Assembly: GCF_007676755.1 (NCBI RefSeq)
Contig: NZ_VEBK01000011.1
Span: 62,001-126,000, forward strand
Direction: 5' to 3'
Source: Bacillus sp. FJAT-22090
GTDB lineage: Bacteria; Bacillota; Bacilli; Bacillales_A; Planococcaceae
Length of the DNA: 64,000 nt
Part shown: positions 55,775-64,000 of the stretch, piece by piece
Layout of the letters: the number at the start of each line of letters is the position of its first letter
Position numbering within the stretch: the first letter of the stretch is position 1
Notes under the pieces: generated by a model
The model's input: only the letters and a program-made list of their open reading frames with translations
What the model was told of the DNA's origin: nothing
The model's database searches: none
Position numbers and translations under genes: made by a program

Positions 55775-58488
55775 TTCACAATCCCTCCACTTCCGGCTAA
55801 AATGTCCGCTACTTTGACGATATGTGCTTCTTGCCAGACATATCGAATATGTTCGTGGCATGTAAAGTATAATAGTTGATGTTCCTTTTGTAGCTCTGTC
55901 ATTAATTGTACCATGTGTTGTAGTCTGAAACGATCGAAATGTACAAATGGGTCATCCATTATAATCGGAAAAGATATTTTATCTTTCAAGGACACAGCAA
56001 GTGCAAATCGAAGGGAAATATAGGCTTGTTCTTTTGTTGCTTGACTAAGCTCGGCAATGTTAAAGCGTTGTCCATTTGATTTGACTGTTTCAAAGCTTCC
56101 TTCTGGCGTAAAAATCAGCTCGTTATATGCTTTACCCGTAAGCGTGTGAAAATAGCTCTGTGCATGCTCTAAAACTTCTGGGAGGCGTTCTTCCTTTAAT
56201 TGAACCATTGTTTGTTTGATCGCCTCTACAACTGCTTTATACGCGGCCCATTTTTTCACTAGTGTATGTAGTTCCGCTTTTTTTTGTTCCAGCTGTTGTA
56301 GTTTTTCACTTTGTTCCTCATCCTCTAGTAACTTTTTAGTTTTATATAATAAGGATGCTTTTTCTTCAAGCAATTGGTTGCGTTCCTGTTGATAAGTCCG
56401 TAAGCATTCCTTACATTCCTGTTCAAAGGTTTCTTCATATTCGTAAAGGGTGACTTCCTTTTCCCCAAGTTGCATATTGATAGAGTGAATTTTCTTTTCA
56501 AGCTCTAGCTTTTCTTCATACATATCCAGAGCAATATAGTAATCCTTTTCCGTTTCTACTAGTGCCTCTTCGAATAGTGATGTCCTATTTTCCTTATATA
56601 CTGTAAGAAGTAAGATGTTCTCTTGTAGTTTAGATTCGAGCTGCATTATTTTTTGAGTGATAAACTGTTGTTCCTCCGCTTTTTTCTTTTCCGCCAAATA
56701 ATACTCACGGAGTTGGTGAAAGAGCATATCCTCTATTAGAGTGATACTCACCAATTCTTCTGCCTGTGTTACTATTTTTTTCAGTCTAGTTCTTACTTCG
56801 TAAAGTTTCGTTTCCATTTGATCTAGTTGGATTTGCTGTTCTTGAATAATTCGAAGTCTATTGAATAACTCTGGCAGTAGAGTTGGTGAAAGTTTTTCAC
56901 TTATATGATATCTATTTAAAAATGCATAAACGGACTGCTTGTTTTGTTCTTTCTTTTGTACTAGCTCACTAATCGAATGTTCCAGTTGTTTAACCTGCTC
57001 TTTTAACGTTTGGAGTTCCTTCGCCAATAAACTTTCGTATTGTTGTATATCATTGGGTTGTTGCATCGCTTCCATCATAAATGTGAACCCCACATATACA
57101 ACGGCACCAAAAATGACAGTTACAAGGGCGATTATCCAATTTGCCTGTAGGAAACTGAGTGTTAACCCGATAACACTAATAATTCCAATAAATAAAAGCG
57201 CTATTCCATTGGCATTTTTGCTTGGAGAAGATGTTCTGTTCGATCTTTTCGATTCATTCATACGTGATTGATGTTTTCCCAAGTCTTCTTGCTTCATTTG
57301 CAATAAACGATCTTCCTGTTGTAACTGTCTTTCTAGTTGCTCTTGTTTTTGTAAGAGAGAAACAAGTACATCCTCTTGCTGAAGAGATACGTCTGCCCCC
57401 ATAATATGCATTAAGCTTTTTTCCCAATCCACACCTACTAATGATAATTGTTGCATTTGATTTTGCAGTGTTTTGCTCTGTTCTTCTTCAATTTGTCCTT
57501 GCTTGGCTCTTAATTGATGCCATTCCGTTTCATTGCTCAAAAAGGATTGTAACCGCTCTAATTCTTGCTGTGACATGACAGTATGGTTATTTGTAATAGC
57601 AGCAAGTTCTTCTTTTATCTGTTCTATCGTAACTTTCACATTGGTTTCTTTATCTTTGACTACTTCATAACGCCTTACGCCATCTGTCGGAAAAGTTTGG
57701 TGGGCAACTTTTTCAAATGCTTGTTCTAACTCTATCTTCTTTTCCTTTAGCGGTTTTAGTTGCATCCAGTATAGATAATTTTGTAATTGATCAGAAATAG
57801 CAGCCTCTTTTTCTATTATTTCTTCTATGCTCTGCTCAATTTCCTGTATTCGTTTTATGGAAGGTTCATATTTTTGTACTTCCTCTATTTGCTGTTTCCA
57901 CGCTAATTCCAACTCTCGCAATTCCTCGATTTTTTGATTGATTAATGGCTTTTTGCCAGTTGGTTTAAAAAGCTCACCCATTTCTTTGACAAATTGCGTT
58001 TCTACATTCGTTAGCATATCCATCCCAGTTGTACCGGAAGATAGCAGTGTTCTTGTTAGTTCATCTTCGGTCATTTTTTCAAAGCCTTGTAATTGTAGCA
58101 ATGAAAATGAAAAAATTGCTTCGAAATCTGCACGACCGTATGAATGCAGTAATCTCGTTAGCTCTTTTTCTCCTTTACGTGTACCATCCTCTAAGTAAAG
58201 CGTCACATCGCCACTTGCTTTTCCTTTTACACGTTCTATTATTATTCTACTTCCCTGATCATCTACAATATGAATTTCCCCACCATATATCGCTCCACTT
58301 TTAGGCTCATAACGTAATAACTGGGCGTTTTTTTGTGGAAACCCAAAAAGAATATGCAAAATGAATTGCTGGATAGTAGATTTCCCTGCTTCATTTTCTC
58401 CGTAGAAGACATTTATGCCATTTAGTAAGTCAATTTCTACATTTTCATGTTTTCCAAAGCCGTATATATGGAGTTTTTCTATTTTCAC
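55771..58488 (-). CDS. yhaN: YhaN, SbcC/Rad50-like AAA ATPase
   Basis: The 905-residue ATPase has Walker [12 protein letters not shown] (about 29-39), long coiled coils (about 190-760) and a C-terminal ABC lobe with [10 protein letters not shown] and [12 protein letters not shown]. Two hydrophobic helices (about 427-470) interrupt the middle of the coiled coil. It is the partner of the YhaO nuclease subunit, as Rad50 is of Mre11; a DNA repair role is inferred. The start is GTG at 58488, three bases after yhaO. Confidence 0.9.
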   Translation of the reverse strand: MKIEKLHIYGFGKHENVEIDLLNGINVFYGENEAGKSTIQQFILHILFGFPQKNAQLLRYEPKSGAIYGGEIHIVDDQGSRIIIERVKGKASGDVTLYLEDGTRKGEKELTRLLHSYGRADFEAIFSFSLLQLQGFEKMTEDELTRTLLSSGTTGMDMLTNVETQFVKEMGELFKPTGKKPLINQKIEELRELELAWKQQIEEVQKYEPSIKRIQEIEQSIEEIIEKEAAISDQLQNYLYWMQLKPLKEKKIELEQAFEKVAHQTFPTDGVRRYEVVKDKETNVKVTIEQIKEELAAITNNHTVMSQQELERLQSFLSNETEWHQLRAKQGQIEEEQSKTLQNQMQQLSLVGVDWEKSLMHIMGADVSLQQEDVLVSLLQKQEQLERQLQQEDRLLQMKQEDLGKHQSRMNESKRSNRTSSPSKNANGIALLFIGIISVIGLTLSFLQANWIIALVTVIFGAVVYVGFTFMMEAMQQPNDIQQYESLLAKELQTLKEQVKQLEHSISELVQKKEQNKQSVYAFLNRYHISEKLSPTLLPELFNRLRIIQEQQIQLDQMETKLYEVRTRLKKIVTQAEELVSITLIEDMLFHQLREYYLAEKKKAEEQQFITQKIMQLESKLQENILLLTVYKENRTSLFEEALVETEKDYYIALDMYEEKLELEKKIHSINMQLGEKEVTLYEYEETFEQECKECLRTYQQERNQLLEEKASLLYKTKKLLEDEEQSEKLQQLEQKKAELHTLVKKWAAYKAVVEAIKQTMVQLKEERLPEVLEHAQSYFHTLTGKAYNELIFTPEGSFETVKSNGQRFNIAELSQATKEQAYISLRFALAVSLKDKISFPIIMDDPFVHFDRFRLQHMVQLMTELQKEHQLLYFTCHEHIRYVWQEAHIVKVADILAGSGGIVK

Positions 58489-58491
58489 TAT

Positions 58492-59697
58492 TTATTTGCC
58501 CCTCTCCACCGCTCTTGAAAGAACCTGTTCGACTTCTTCCAGCATGTCATTTATAAACGTTTCATCTATCGGAGGTAAATACCTACTTCCTTTTGGATGT
58601 TGATATAGCTCTTTTAATGCATATTTCCAGTCTGAAGTATCCCATGTTTCCGTCATTTCCATTATCATCTTTGATTCTTTCAACTCTGTTTTGGGAAGAT
58701 TGATATACAATTCTTTTACGATAATAAAAGAGTCATGCATGTCCAAACTTTCTTGAATAAGGGATAGCCACTCTTCTTTAGATGATCCTTCTAGAAGTTC
58801 ACTTGCCTCCTCTTCTACATCAGTCAAAGTCAGCTCAACTATTGCGTTACCCTTTAATTCACCATAATCAATTAATGATTGTTCGATTAGTAGCATTAAT
58901 TCATTTGCATGTATAATTCCTTTACAAGAGATTTCCAACCTTTCATAAATAAAAGCCGATGCTGGAACAAATTGAAGTGTTGCATTCCCTTTTGTTAAAG
59001 AAACCTCATAAAACCCTTTTAAACCTCTCTCGTTCAGATGGCGACTTTGTGTGTTGCCTGGATAAACGATTGGTGGGTCATTATGTAAAATCTGTCGTTT
59101 ATGAATATGACCAAGTGCCCAGTAATCATAATCCTTTGCGATTAAATCAGCTTTACGGAACGGTGCATATACATCGTGCTCTTCGTTACCTTCGACACTT
59201 CCGTGTAGCATTCCGATATGAATATCTTGACTATTTGAAACAGGATAATTAGCGTGCATGGCTTCTCTTACATGACGTTCTTTATAGCTAAAACCAGTTA
59301 TATGAACTTTGTATCCTTTTACATCTAAGATTTTCGTTTCCACTTCTTCTCCCAAAACTTGAACATTTTCTGGTAGCTGAAACCTCACCCATTTTCCGCT
59401 TAAATGATCATGATTCCCATAGCAAATAAAAACTGGAATTCCTTCTTCCCGGAGCTTTTCCATTCCTTGTTGAAATATATACTGTGCTCGCAAGCTCCTA
59501 TTTTCTCCATCATAAATATCTCCGACAATTAAGATGAAATCTGGTCTATTTTCTATTGCATATGCAATTATATTTGTAAAAGCAGTAAATGTGCTTTCCC
59601 GTATCTCTTTCCACCTACTTTGCGGAATAGCAGAAATCCCTTTGAAAGGGCTGTCCAAATGCAAATCAGCTATATGGAGAAAACGAATCTCAGACAT
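58492..59697 (-). CDS. yhaO: YhaO, SbcD/Mre11-like metallophosphoesterase
   Basis: The 401-residue protein shows the metal-binding motifs ADLHLDSPF, VGDIYDG, CYGNHDH and GHIHKRQ in the usual order in the first 190 residues. It is the probable nuclease subunit acting with YhaN. SD GAGGTGTGAG precedes the ATG. It is the first gene of yhaO-yhaN-yhaM. Confidence 0.92.
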   Translation of the reverse strand: MSEIRFLHIADLHLDSPFKGISAIPQSRWKEIRESTFTAFTNIIAYAIENRPDFILIVGDIYDGENRSLRAQYIFQQGMEKLREEGIPVFICYGNHDHLSGKWVRFQLPENVQVLGEEVETKILDVKGYKVHITGFSYKERHVREAMHANYPVSNSQDIHIGMLHGSVEGNEEHDVYAPFRKADLIAKDYDYWALGHIHKRQILHNDPPIVYPGNTQSRHLNERGLKGFYEVSLTKGNATLQFVPASAFIYERLEISCKGIIHANELMLLIEQSLIDYGELKGNAIVELTLTDVEEEASELLEGSSKEEWLSLIQESLDMHDSFIIVKELYINLPKTELKESKMIMEMTETWDTSDWKYALKELYQHPKGSRYLPPIDETFINDMLEEVEQVLSRAVERGK

Positions 59698-59748
59698 AAC
59701 TCACACCTCACTCAAGACGAATATTTGTTCTTATTTTACCATAAAGAA

Positions 59749-59781
59749 AAGATTGCATACAATTAATTGTGTACAATCTTT
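59749..59781 (-). terminator. terminator of the XRE cassette
   Basis: On the minus strand AAAGATTGTACACAAT pairs imperfectly with ATTGTATGCAATCTTT, followed by TTTTCTTTAT. Confidence 0.65.
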
Positions 59782-59789
59782 CACTAATT

Positions 59790-59981
59790 TCATTCTGTTT
59801 TAGCTTGCCGAAAAGTTGCCATTAATCCAGTAAATCCCGCTAAAAAAGAAGGAAAAATGCTAAAGATAATAAATTTCCAATTTCCTGTAATGATTGAGAT
59901 ACCTAGAAAAGTTACCGGAAATACAATCAATGCAAATAAGGAAACACCTAGCGCTAGTTTTGTATTGTTTTTCATATTCAT
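59790..59981 (-). CDS. small membrane protein of the XRE cassette
   Basis: The 63-residue product has two hydrophobic helices (about 11-31 and 35-55). Two nearby ATGs are possible; AAAGGAGG lies before both. It is the last of three tightly spaced genes led by an XRE regulator. Not recognised. Confidence 0.6.
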   Translation of the reverse strand: MNMKNNTKLALGVSLFALIVFPVTFLGISIITGNWKFIIFSIFPSFLAGFTGLMATFRQAKTE

Positions 59982-60000
59982 GCAACCTCCTTTGTAATAT

Positions 60001-60312
60001 CTAGTTCGTTTTATCAGCAATGAATGCTCCAATGCCATAAGAAATCATATGAACTACCCATATCGCTGTCATCAAGAAAAAAGCTAAACTAGGTCCCTCT
60101 TTAACTATAACGATCATCCATACAATTAAAATTGCTATCGTCGTGACAGTCCAAGATAAAGAGCGGGCTTTTTCATGAATTCTAATATAACGCTCATCAA
60201 ACCATCTCTTTTTCTTCCCCACCTTACGCATAATTAAAAACACAATCCCCATTATCACAATCGCCAGAGGTAAACCTAACATAAATGATACTAAATCAAA
60301 ATTCTCGTACAT
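60001..60312 (-). CDS. membrane protein of the XRE cassette
   Basis: The 103-residue product has three hydrophobic segments (about 8-28, 50-70 and 76-96). The ATG at 60312 has SD GAGGGGG at the end of the XRE gene. Small membrane proteins often pair with such short XRE regulators; the joint role is not known. Confidence 0.65.
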   Translation of the reverse strand: MYENFDLVSFMLGLPLAIVIMGIVFLIMRKVGKKKRWFDERYIRIHEKARSLSWTVTTIAILIVWMIVIVKEGPSLAFFLMTAIWVVHMISYGIGAFIADKTN

Positions 60313-60314
60313 GC

Positions 60315-60512
60315 CTATTCCCCCTCGTAAATGAATATTTCTTCTATTGGACATTGGAACAATTTCGAAAGTTTAAAAGCTAATGTTATGGAAGGATTAT
60401 ATCGCCCTTTTTCTAACGAAATAACCGTTTGTCTAGAAACATCCAACAACTCAGATAGCTCATCCTGCGTCATACTTGCAGCTATTCGCTTTTCCCGAAC
60501 TAAATTTTCCAT
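60315..60512 (-). CDS. small XRE-family repressor
   Basis: The 65-residue protein is a single helix-turn-helix domain: REKRIAASMTQDELSELLDVSRQTVISLEKGRYNPS, with the C-terminal CPIEEIFIYEGE typical of YozG/YvaO-like short regulators. The ATG at 60512 is chosen because the longer frame runs through the promoter. It is probably autoregulatory: two identical-plan palindromes lie at its promoter. Confidence 0.85.
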   Translation of the reverse strand: MENLVREKRIAASMTQDELSELLDVSRQTVISLEKGRYNPSITLAFKLSKLFQCPIEEIFIYEGE

Positions 60513-60531
60513 GTTTATACCTACTTCCTCT

Positions 60532-60592
60532 GTAAAGCTAACTTTACGTAAAGTATACTTTACTAACGGAGCCGATGTCAAGCTTACTTTAC
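60532..60592 (-). promoter_or_regulatory. promoter with two adjacent palindromic operators
   Basis: GTAAAGCTAACTTTAC (60532-60547) and GTAAAGTATACTTTAC (60548-60563) abut. Both follow GTAAAG-N4-CTTTAC. The second covers the -10 TATACT (60552-60557 on the minus strand), 18 bases from TTGACA (60577-60582). A lone CTTTAC half-site lies at 60587-60592, beyond the -35. Confidence 0.8.
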
Positions 60593-60654
60593 GTTTCTCT
60601 TTTAAAACTTTTTATGTATAATAATATGTAAGTATAATAAAGGGGTGTTGATTC

Positions 60655-60840
60655 ATGAAATCGTATAAATTTACTGCATTTGAACCAACAGGCAAGCTAA
60701 TTGTAGAAGAAACATGGACATTCGAAAACGATGACGAAGCAAAGAAACAAGGGGAAGCAGCAATCGAAGAAAAAGGACTTCTCTACACGACTCATCGTTT
60801 AGTGAACAGTGCTGGAAAACTCGTTTTATTTCATATATAG
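60655..60840 (+). CDS. yhzD: YhzD-like small protein
   Basis: The 61-residue protein matches YhzD, with FEPTGKLIVEETWTFENDDEAK and LVNSAGKLVLFH in the same places. It has SD AAAGGGGTG. Function unknown. It sits near yhaO as in relatives and ends at a strong terminator. Confidence 0.8.
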   Translation: MKSYKFTAFEPTGKLIVEETWTFENDDEAKKQGEAAIEEKGLLYTTHRLVNSAGKLVLFHI

Positions 60841-60846
60841 GAGAGG

Positions 60847-60885
60847 AAAGGGAGTAAAACCATATCGGTTTTACTCCCTTTTTTG
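60847..60885 (+). terminator. yhzD terminator
   Basis: AAAGGGAGTAAAACC (60847-60861) pairs perfectly with GGTTTTACTCCCTTT (60867-60881) around five bases, followed by more T. Confidence 0.9.
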
Positions 60886-60909
60886 AGGTTGTTTTCTTGG
60901 GAATTGCGG

Positions 60910-61352
60910 TTAGTTGTAATGTTGAGGGATTTAGTTGTAAAAATGATCGCGTTAGTTGTAATTTTGATTCATTTAGTTGTAAAATTTAGAGCTTTAGTTG
61001 TAAAAGGATATTTTTTCCACAAAAAACTTCCTATTTCAAGGTGCTACTTAAAACTGCATGGTCTTTTTTTTGTGTGTTTATCTCGGAAAATGAGTTTAGT
61101 TGTAATAATGTTCATCTTAGTTGTAATTTCAGCACCTTTAGTTGTAAAATTTAGAGCTTTAGTTGTAAAAGGATATTTCTTCCATATAAAACCTCCTAAT
61201 TCGAGGAGCTACTTAAAATTGCTCTAGTTATGGTCCTTTTTTTGTGTGTTTTCTTGGAAAGTAAGTTTAGTTGTAATTTTAAGAGCGTTAGTTGTAATCT
61301 CAGCACATTTAGTTGTAAATTTTAGAGTTTTAGTTGTAAAAGGATACTTTTC
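60910..61352 (+). repeat. tandem 21-bp-phased TTAGTTGT array (array B)
   Basis: Three blocks hold TTAGTTGT at 60910, 60931, 60952, 60973 and 60994; at 61096, 61117, 61138 and 61159; and at 61267, 61288, 61309 and 61330. Each spacing within a block is exactly 21 bp. Each block ends in TTAGTTGTAAAAGGATA and then TTTC, as array A does on its strand. Between the blocks lie AT-rich linkers with a T-run. It fills the gap between yhzD and the hydratase gene. Confidence 0.95.
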
Positions 61353-61364
61353 CCACAAAAAAAA

Positions 61365-61394
61365 GCAGAAGATCAGCTGTACTTGATCATCTGC
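61365..61394 (-). terminator. terminator of the enoyl-CoA hydratase gene
   Basis: On the minus strand GCAGATGATCA pairs with TGATCTTCTGC (one mismatch), followed by eight T. Confidence 0.75.
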
Positions 61395-61406
61395 CTATAG
61401 ATATTT

Positions 61407-62186
61407 TTATACTCCTTTAAATGCAGGCTTACGCTTCTTCACAAATGCATTGATGCCCTCTAAATGATCTGCGGTTTTACGCATTGCGGTTTGGGCCAAC
61501 CCTTCTTTATGTAGGATGGATTTTAGTTCCTCTAATCGTCCTGCATGTAAAATTTCTTTGGAGGCTATCATTGCCGCCATTGGTGATTGCAGTAGTTTTT
61601 GCGCATAGGAGGTTGCAGTTGCATGTCCTAAACCATCCGATGACACTTCATCTACTAAGCCTAGCTTTTGAGCTTCTTTTCCTGTCAATAATTGTCCGCT
61701 CCACATTAGCTGTTTCGCTTTTGGAATTCCAACTCTTTCTTTGAGGAAGAAGTGGCCTCCACCATCGGGAACTAGTCCGATTCCTATAAAATTCATTGCC
61801 AGTTTACTAGTTTCTTCTGCAATTATGATATCGCATCCAAGTACCATGCTAAATCCTAATCCTGCAGCAGCTCCGTGAACAGAGGCAATCGTAATTTGAG
61901 GTAAAGTATACAAGGCTAGCGCTATACGAGAAAGATATTGCATCGCTTCTTCTATATCAAATGGATTTTCGGTATCCATCATCGCTTTAATATCTCCGCC
62001 GGCCGAAAATGCTCGTCCCTCACCTTTGAGTATCAAAACTTGCACAGACTTATCCTCTTTTAAAGATTCCAAGCATGCCGCTAGCTCCTGCATCATCACT
62101 TCATTCATTGAGTTCATTGCTTCTGGACGATTTAACGTTAATCTAGCAATACGTCCTTCTTTTTCTAATTGTAATGTTTTATACAT
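61407..62186 (-). CDS. enoyl-CoA hydratase/isomerase (YhaR-like)
   Basis: The 259-residue crotonase-family protein has the oxyanion-hole segments RAFSAGGDIKAM (about 60-71) and HGAAAGLGFSMVLGCD (about 104-119), and Glu/Asp positions typical of isomerases (VPDGGGHFFL). It would act in fatty-acid or acyl-CoA breakdown. A palindrome overlaps its upstream region. The exact substrate is unknown. It lies near yheA-yheB as yhaR does in relatives. Confidence 0.8.
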   Translation of the reverse strand: MYKTLQLEKEGRIARLTLNRPEAMNSMNEVMMQELAACLESLKEDKSVQVLILKGEGRAFSAGGDIKAMMDTENPFDIEEAMQYLSRIALALYTLPQITIASVHGAAAGLGFSMVLGCDIIIAEETSKLAMNFIGIGLVPDGGGHFFLKERVGIPKAKQLMWSGQLLTGKEAQKLGLVDEVSSDGLGHATATSYAQKLLQSPMAAMIASKEILHAGRLEELKSILHKEGLAQTAMRKTADHLEGINAFVKKRKPAFKGV

Positions 62187-62204
62187 TTCGTTCTCCCCTT
62201 TGTA

Positions 62205-62222
62205 AATGAATAGCTATTCATT
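62205..62222 (-). promoter_or_regulatory. perfect palindrome upstream of the hydratase gene
   Basis: AATGAATAGCTATTCATT is a perfect 18-bp palindrome 18 bases before the start codon. It shares TGAAT/ATTCA arms with the FadR-type site before lcfB, but their spacing is four bases rather than eight. Regulation by FadR or another TetR protein is possible. Confidence 0.5.
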
Positions 62223-62264
62223 ATATATTCGTTATCTTTTACAATATTCCTGCTTTCTATAAAA

Positions 62265-62298
62265 AAAGGATCTCCCCAAAATTTTAGGGAGATCCTTT
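62265..62298 (-). terminator. yheA terminator
   Basis: AAAGGATCTCCC pairs perfectly with GGGAGATCCTTT around ten bases; the minus strand continues with TTTT. Confidence 0.85.
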
Positions 62299-62305
62299 CT
62301 TTCAA

Positions 62306-62650
62306 TTAAATGCCTTCGTATAGCTCTTGTACCGGTTTAATTAACACACGGTTTACTTCCTCGATTAATTGACTTAATCCCATTTCCGCTTGTAGCATAT
62401 TTGAGATTTTTTCATTACTTTGCGCAAGTTGAGCAGTTTTTTGTGCGTATTCTAGTTCTTCACCGGAGATTTCTTCACCCTTCATTTGTTTTTCTTGAAG
62501 AGATAATTGGATTTTCCGGAAGCTTTGAAATAGTGCTAACGCTTCTTCATCTGCTTTAACAGAATTGACTGCCACTTGTACACGGGCGAATTCGTCCGTT
62601 TTACGTAATGTTGCCTCTAATTTGTTAATGTCATCATAGATATTGATCAT
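62306..62650 (-). CDS. yheA: YlbF/YmcA family protein YheA
   Basis: The 114-residue all-helical protein matches YheA of the Com_YlbF family (ALALFQSFRKIQLSLQEKQMKGEEI). Relatives YlbF and YmcA act with RNase Y; the role of YheA is unknown. It follows yheB by 18 bases. Confidence 0.88.
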   Translation of the reverse strand: MINIYDDINKLEATLRKTDEFARVQVAVNSVKADEEALALFQSFRKIQLSLQEKQMKGEEISGEELEYAQKTAQLAQSNEKISNMLQAEMGLSQLIEEVNRVLIKPVQELYEGI

Positions 62651-62668
62651 CCTTATGGGCTCCTTTTG

Positions 62669-63811
62669 TTATCCTGTAATAAATACGATTAAACCTTGAA
62701 TAATCCCTATAAGACCTCCAAGAACCCCACCTAAAACAGTAATCATTTTAAATTCTCTTTTTGAGATACCAAGTACAATATCTTCCAGGCGTGCTACTGG
62801 GAAAGAATCTACTTGCTCTTTTACCATATCTTCTAATTTCATTTTACGCAATACTTCTTCCAACTTAGCTTCTGCTTCTGTAAAGGCAAAAGACGTTAGT
62901 TTTGGTACAAGCGTCGATTGCGTCCACTCCGTTGCTTCTGGGAAGTAATGAACTAGACTATGACTTAGACGTTCCTCTATTGCCAATTGTTTCGTCAAAT
63001 ATTTTTTTACATTAACAATGATCGGTTCAAAATCGAAGCCGTCCATCATCTCAACAATCGGTCGATCCTTCAGCTTTTCCCATTCATTGCGTACAATATT
63101 TTCGAGCATGTTTTTCGTACCTGGTGCTCTTAAAAACTTTAATATCTCAGGCTGCACTTTTCCGGCAAGTGAAGAAGATTCACCCATGAACATTTGGATC
63201 ATGCTACCAAGCGTACCTTTTGTAGAAAGAAAATCATCTATCAAGTTTTTAACAGTTCTTTTTCCTTCTTCTGACTCAAAGAAGTCTTCACCTTTTGTTA
63301 GAATATAAGCGACTATTTCTCCAACTTTGGCATTTGCTTTTACTTGCCAATCCTCTGGCGCTAATTGACGAATTGTTTCATTTGCAAATCGAGATTTCAA
63401 TTGATTAAACTGGATATCAACTTGCTCATCGATTTTTTTGTTTGCGATTGATACAATGTTTTCGATCCCGCTAAGCTTCAACCAGTCTTCAATTGTTTTA
63501 TCTGACAGAAGTATTTTTTCATTTAACTGTCGAACGACTAACTTTGTTGCTTTGTCTTGCATTTCCTCATTAAAATATTTACGTTTAAAAATGTCAGGAG
63601 TTAATAGATGGTTGATCACTGTATTGCCAAGTTGTTTTGCTAACTCATCTCGTCTTTTTGGTATTAAACCTGGAGTGAATGGAACTCGCCATGATCCTAT
63701 ATACTTAGCTTCATGTGGTCTAAATAACATTTTAATGGCAAAGTGGTTTGTTACTGCTCCAATTGCTGCTCCAACGACCGCCATAAATGTGATTGTCCAT
63801 ATTAAATTCAT
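62669..63811 (-). CDS. yheB: DUF445 membrane protein YheB
   Basis: The 380-residue protein has an N-terminal membrane helix (about 5-25), the early motif NHFAIKMLFRPHEAKYIG typical of DUF445, a long helical middle and two C-terminal helices (about 350-378, Gly-rich). It matches YheB, which affects spore-coat-related processes in some relatives; the role is not settled. The ATG at 63811 has AAAGGTG as SD; GTG three codons upstream lies inside the SD. Confidence 0.88.
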   Translation of the reverse strand: MNLIWTITFMAVVGAAIGAVTNHFAIKMLFRPHEAKYIGSWRVPFTPGLIPKRRDELAKQLGNTVINHLLTPDIFKRKYFNEEMQDKATKLVVRQLNEKILLSDKTIEDWLKLSGIENIVSIANKKIDEQVDIQFNQLKSRFANETIRQLAPEDWQVKANAKVGEIVAYILTKGEDFFESEEGKRTVKNLIDDFLSTKGTLGSMIQMFMGESSSLAGKVQPEILKFLRAPGTKNMLENIVRNEWEKLKDRPIVEMMDGFDFEPIIVNVKKYLTKQLAIEERLSHSLVHYFPEATEWTQSTLVPKLTSFAFTEAEAKLEEVLRKMKLEDMVKEQVDSFPVARLEDIVLGISKREFKMITVLGGVLGGLIGIIQGLIVFITG

Positions 63812-63877
63812 TGGTTTCACCTTTTTCCTCTAGCTTCTAAATTATTATAGCAGAGGACAGTAAAACTCTGAAATATT

Positions 63878-64000
63878 TTACAACGCGTTATACATCGTTG
63901 AAAAACGAATAGCATGCTCTGTTTCATCATGCATTGCTACAAATAATGGCGCATATGCTTGCTGAATAGGTATTTGTAACAACATTTCTTTATACATTTC
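63878..64000 (-). CDS. 3' end of a ferritin-like protein
   Basis: Forty codons of an open frame run from the window edge to a TAA at 63878-63880. The end reads IQQAYAPLFVAMHDETEHAI and then RFSTMYNAL. The DETEH segment fits the Glu-x-x-His iron-ligand motif of ferritin-like or rubrerythrin-like helices. The start and most of the gene lie outside the window. Confidence 0.5.
   Translation of the reverse strand, partial: EMYKEMLLQIPIQQAYAPLFVAMHDETEHAIRFSTMYNAL

Noticed and set aside
55771-59697. Novel SMC-like defence system
   Set aside because: The three genes are the standard yhaO-yhaN-yhaM order of Bacillales next to prsA.
60883-61227. Protein-coding gene across array B
   Set aside because: The open frame is made by the 21-bp units, has no SD, begins inside the yhzD terminator tail and matches no family.

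Overview
The window comes from an AT-rich, low-GC Gram-positive chromosome of the order Bacillales. Synteny with Bacillus subtilis is strong: hemE-hemH beside hmoB and yhgD-yhgE; lplJ beside yhfH and an lcfB-type gene; ecsA-ecsB, hit, trpP, yhaH and hpr; prsA followed by yhaM-yhaN-yhaO; and yheA-yheB. Protein divergence, many TTG/GTG starts with strong Shine-Dalgarno (SD) sequences, and the intergenic repeats suggest a Planococcaceae-type relative (Psychrobacillus, Lysinibacillus or Sporosarcina like) rather than Bacillus proper. That placement is inference. No rRNA, tRNA, CRISPR, phage or transposase gene was seen.

Region by region. 1-6 kb: small accessory genes, including two DUF2268 metalloprotease-like proteins, three GNAT acetyltransferases, a Nudix gene with an internal stop and two very small genes. 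6-11 kb: an MFS transporter and the yrrT-luxS-mccA-mccB operon, which turns S-adenosylhomocysteine products into cysteine. 11-20 kb: a composite repeat, an S66 peptidase, a translationally coupled GNAT/FetA-FetB/Nudix set, an amino acid permease and an S9 peptidase. 20-21.4 kb: repeats. 21.4-32 kb: acyl-CoA ligase with a FadR-type operator, a Bce-type peptide-sensing and resistance module, lipoate ligase, YhfH, YhgE and YhgD. 32-38.9 kb: a lipoprotein/two-component/lipoprotein operon, a large tandem array, and haem synthesis (hemE-hemH) opposite a haem monooxygenase. 39-46 kb: accessory genes (chrA, VWA protein, a decayed duplication of the amhX-ecsB locus, paiB-paiA with a MarR regulator, coiled-coil lipoproteins). 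46-64 kb: amhX, ecsAB, hit, a TRAP-type trpP leader, yhaH, hpr, prsA, yhaMNO, a self-regulating XRE cassette, yhzD, a second tandem array, enoyl-CoA hydratase and yheA-yheB.

The most unusual content is intergenic. Short motifs are repeated at exactly 21-bp spacing in many blocks. Several unrelated cores (TTAGTTGT, TTGGTTGC, ATGTTGCG, GCATAA, GCGATT) obey the same spacing. Some blocks sit inside 570-820 bp composite elements bounded by an inverted repeat and carrying a strongly self-complementary GC-rich module. I know of no name for this family. The function is unknown; two-helical-turn phasing, repeated terminator-like hairpins and recent tandem amplification are what the sequence shows.

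Several genes look broken: the Nudix gene, a YjcZ-type small gene, a gene at 39.6-40.0 kb, and the amhX'/ecsB' remnants. All coordinates and starts were judged by eye, without database searches.
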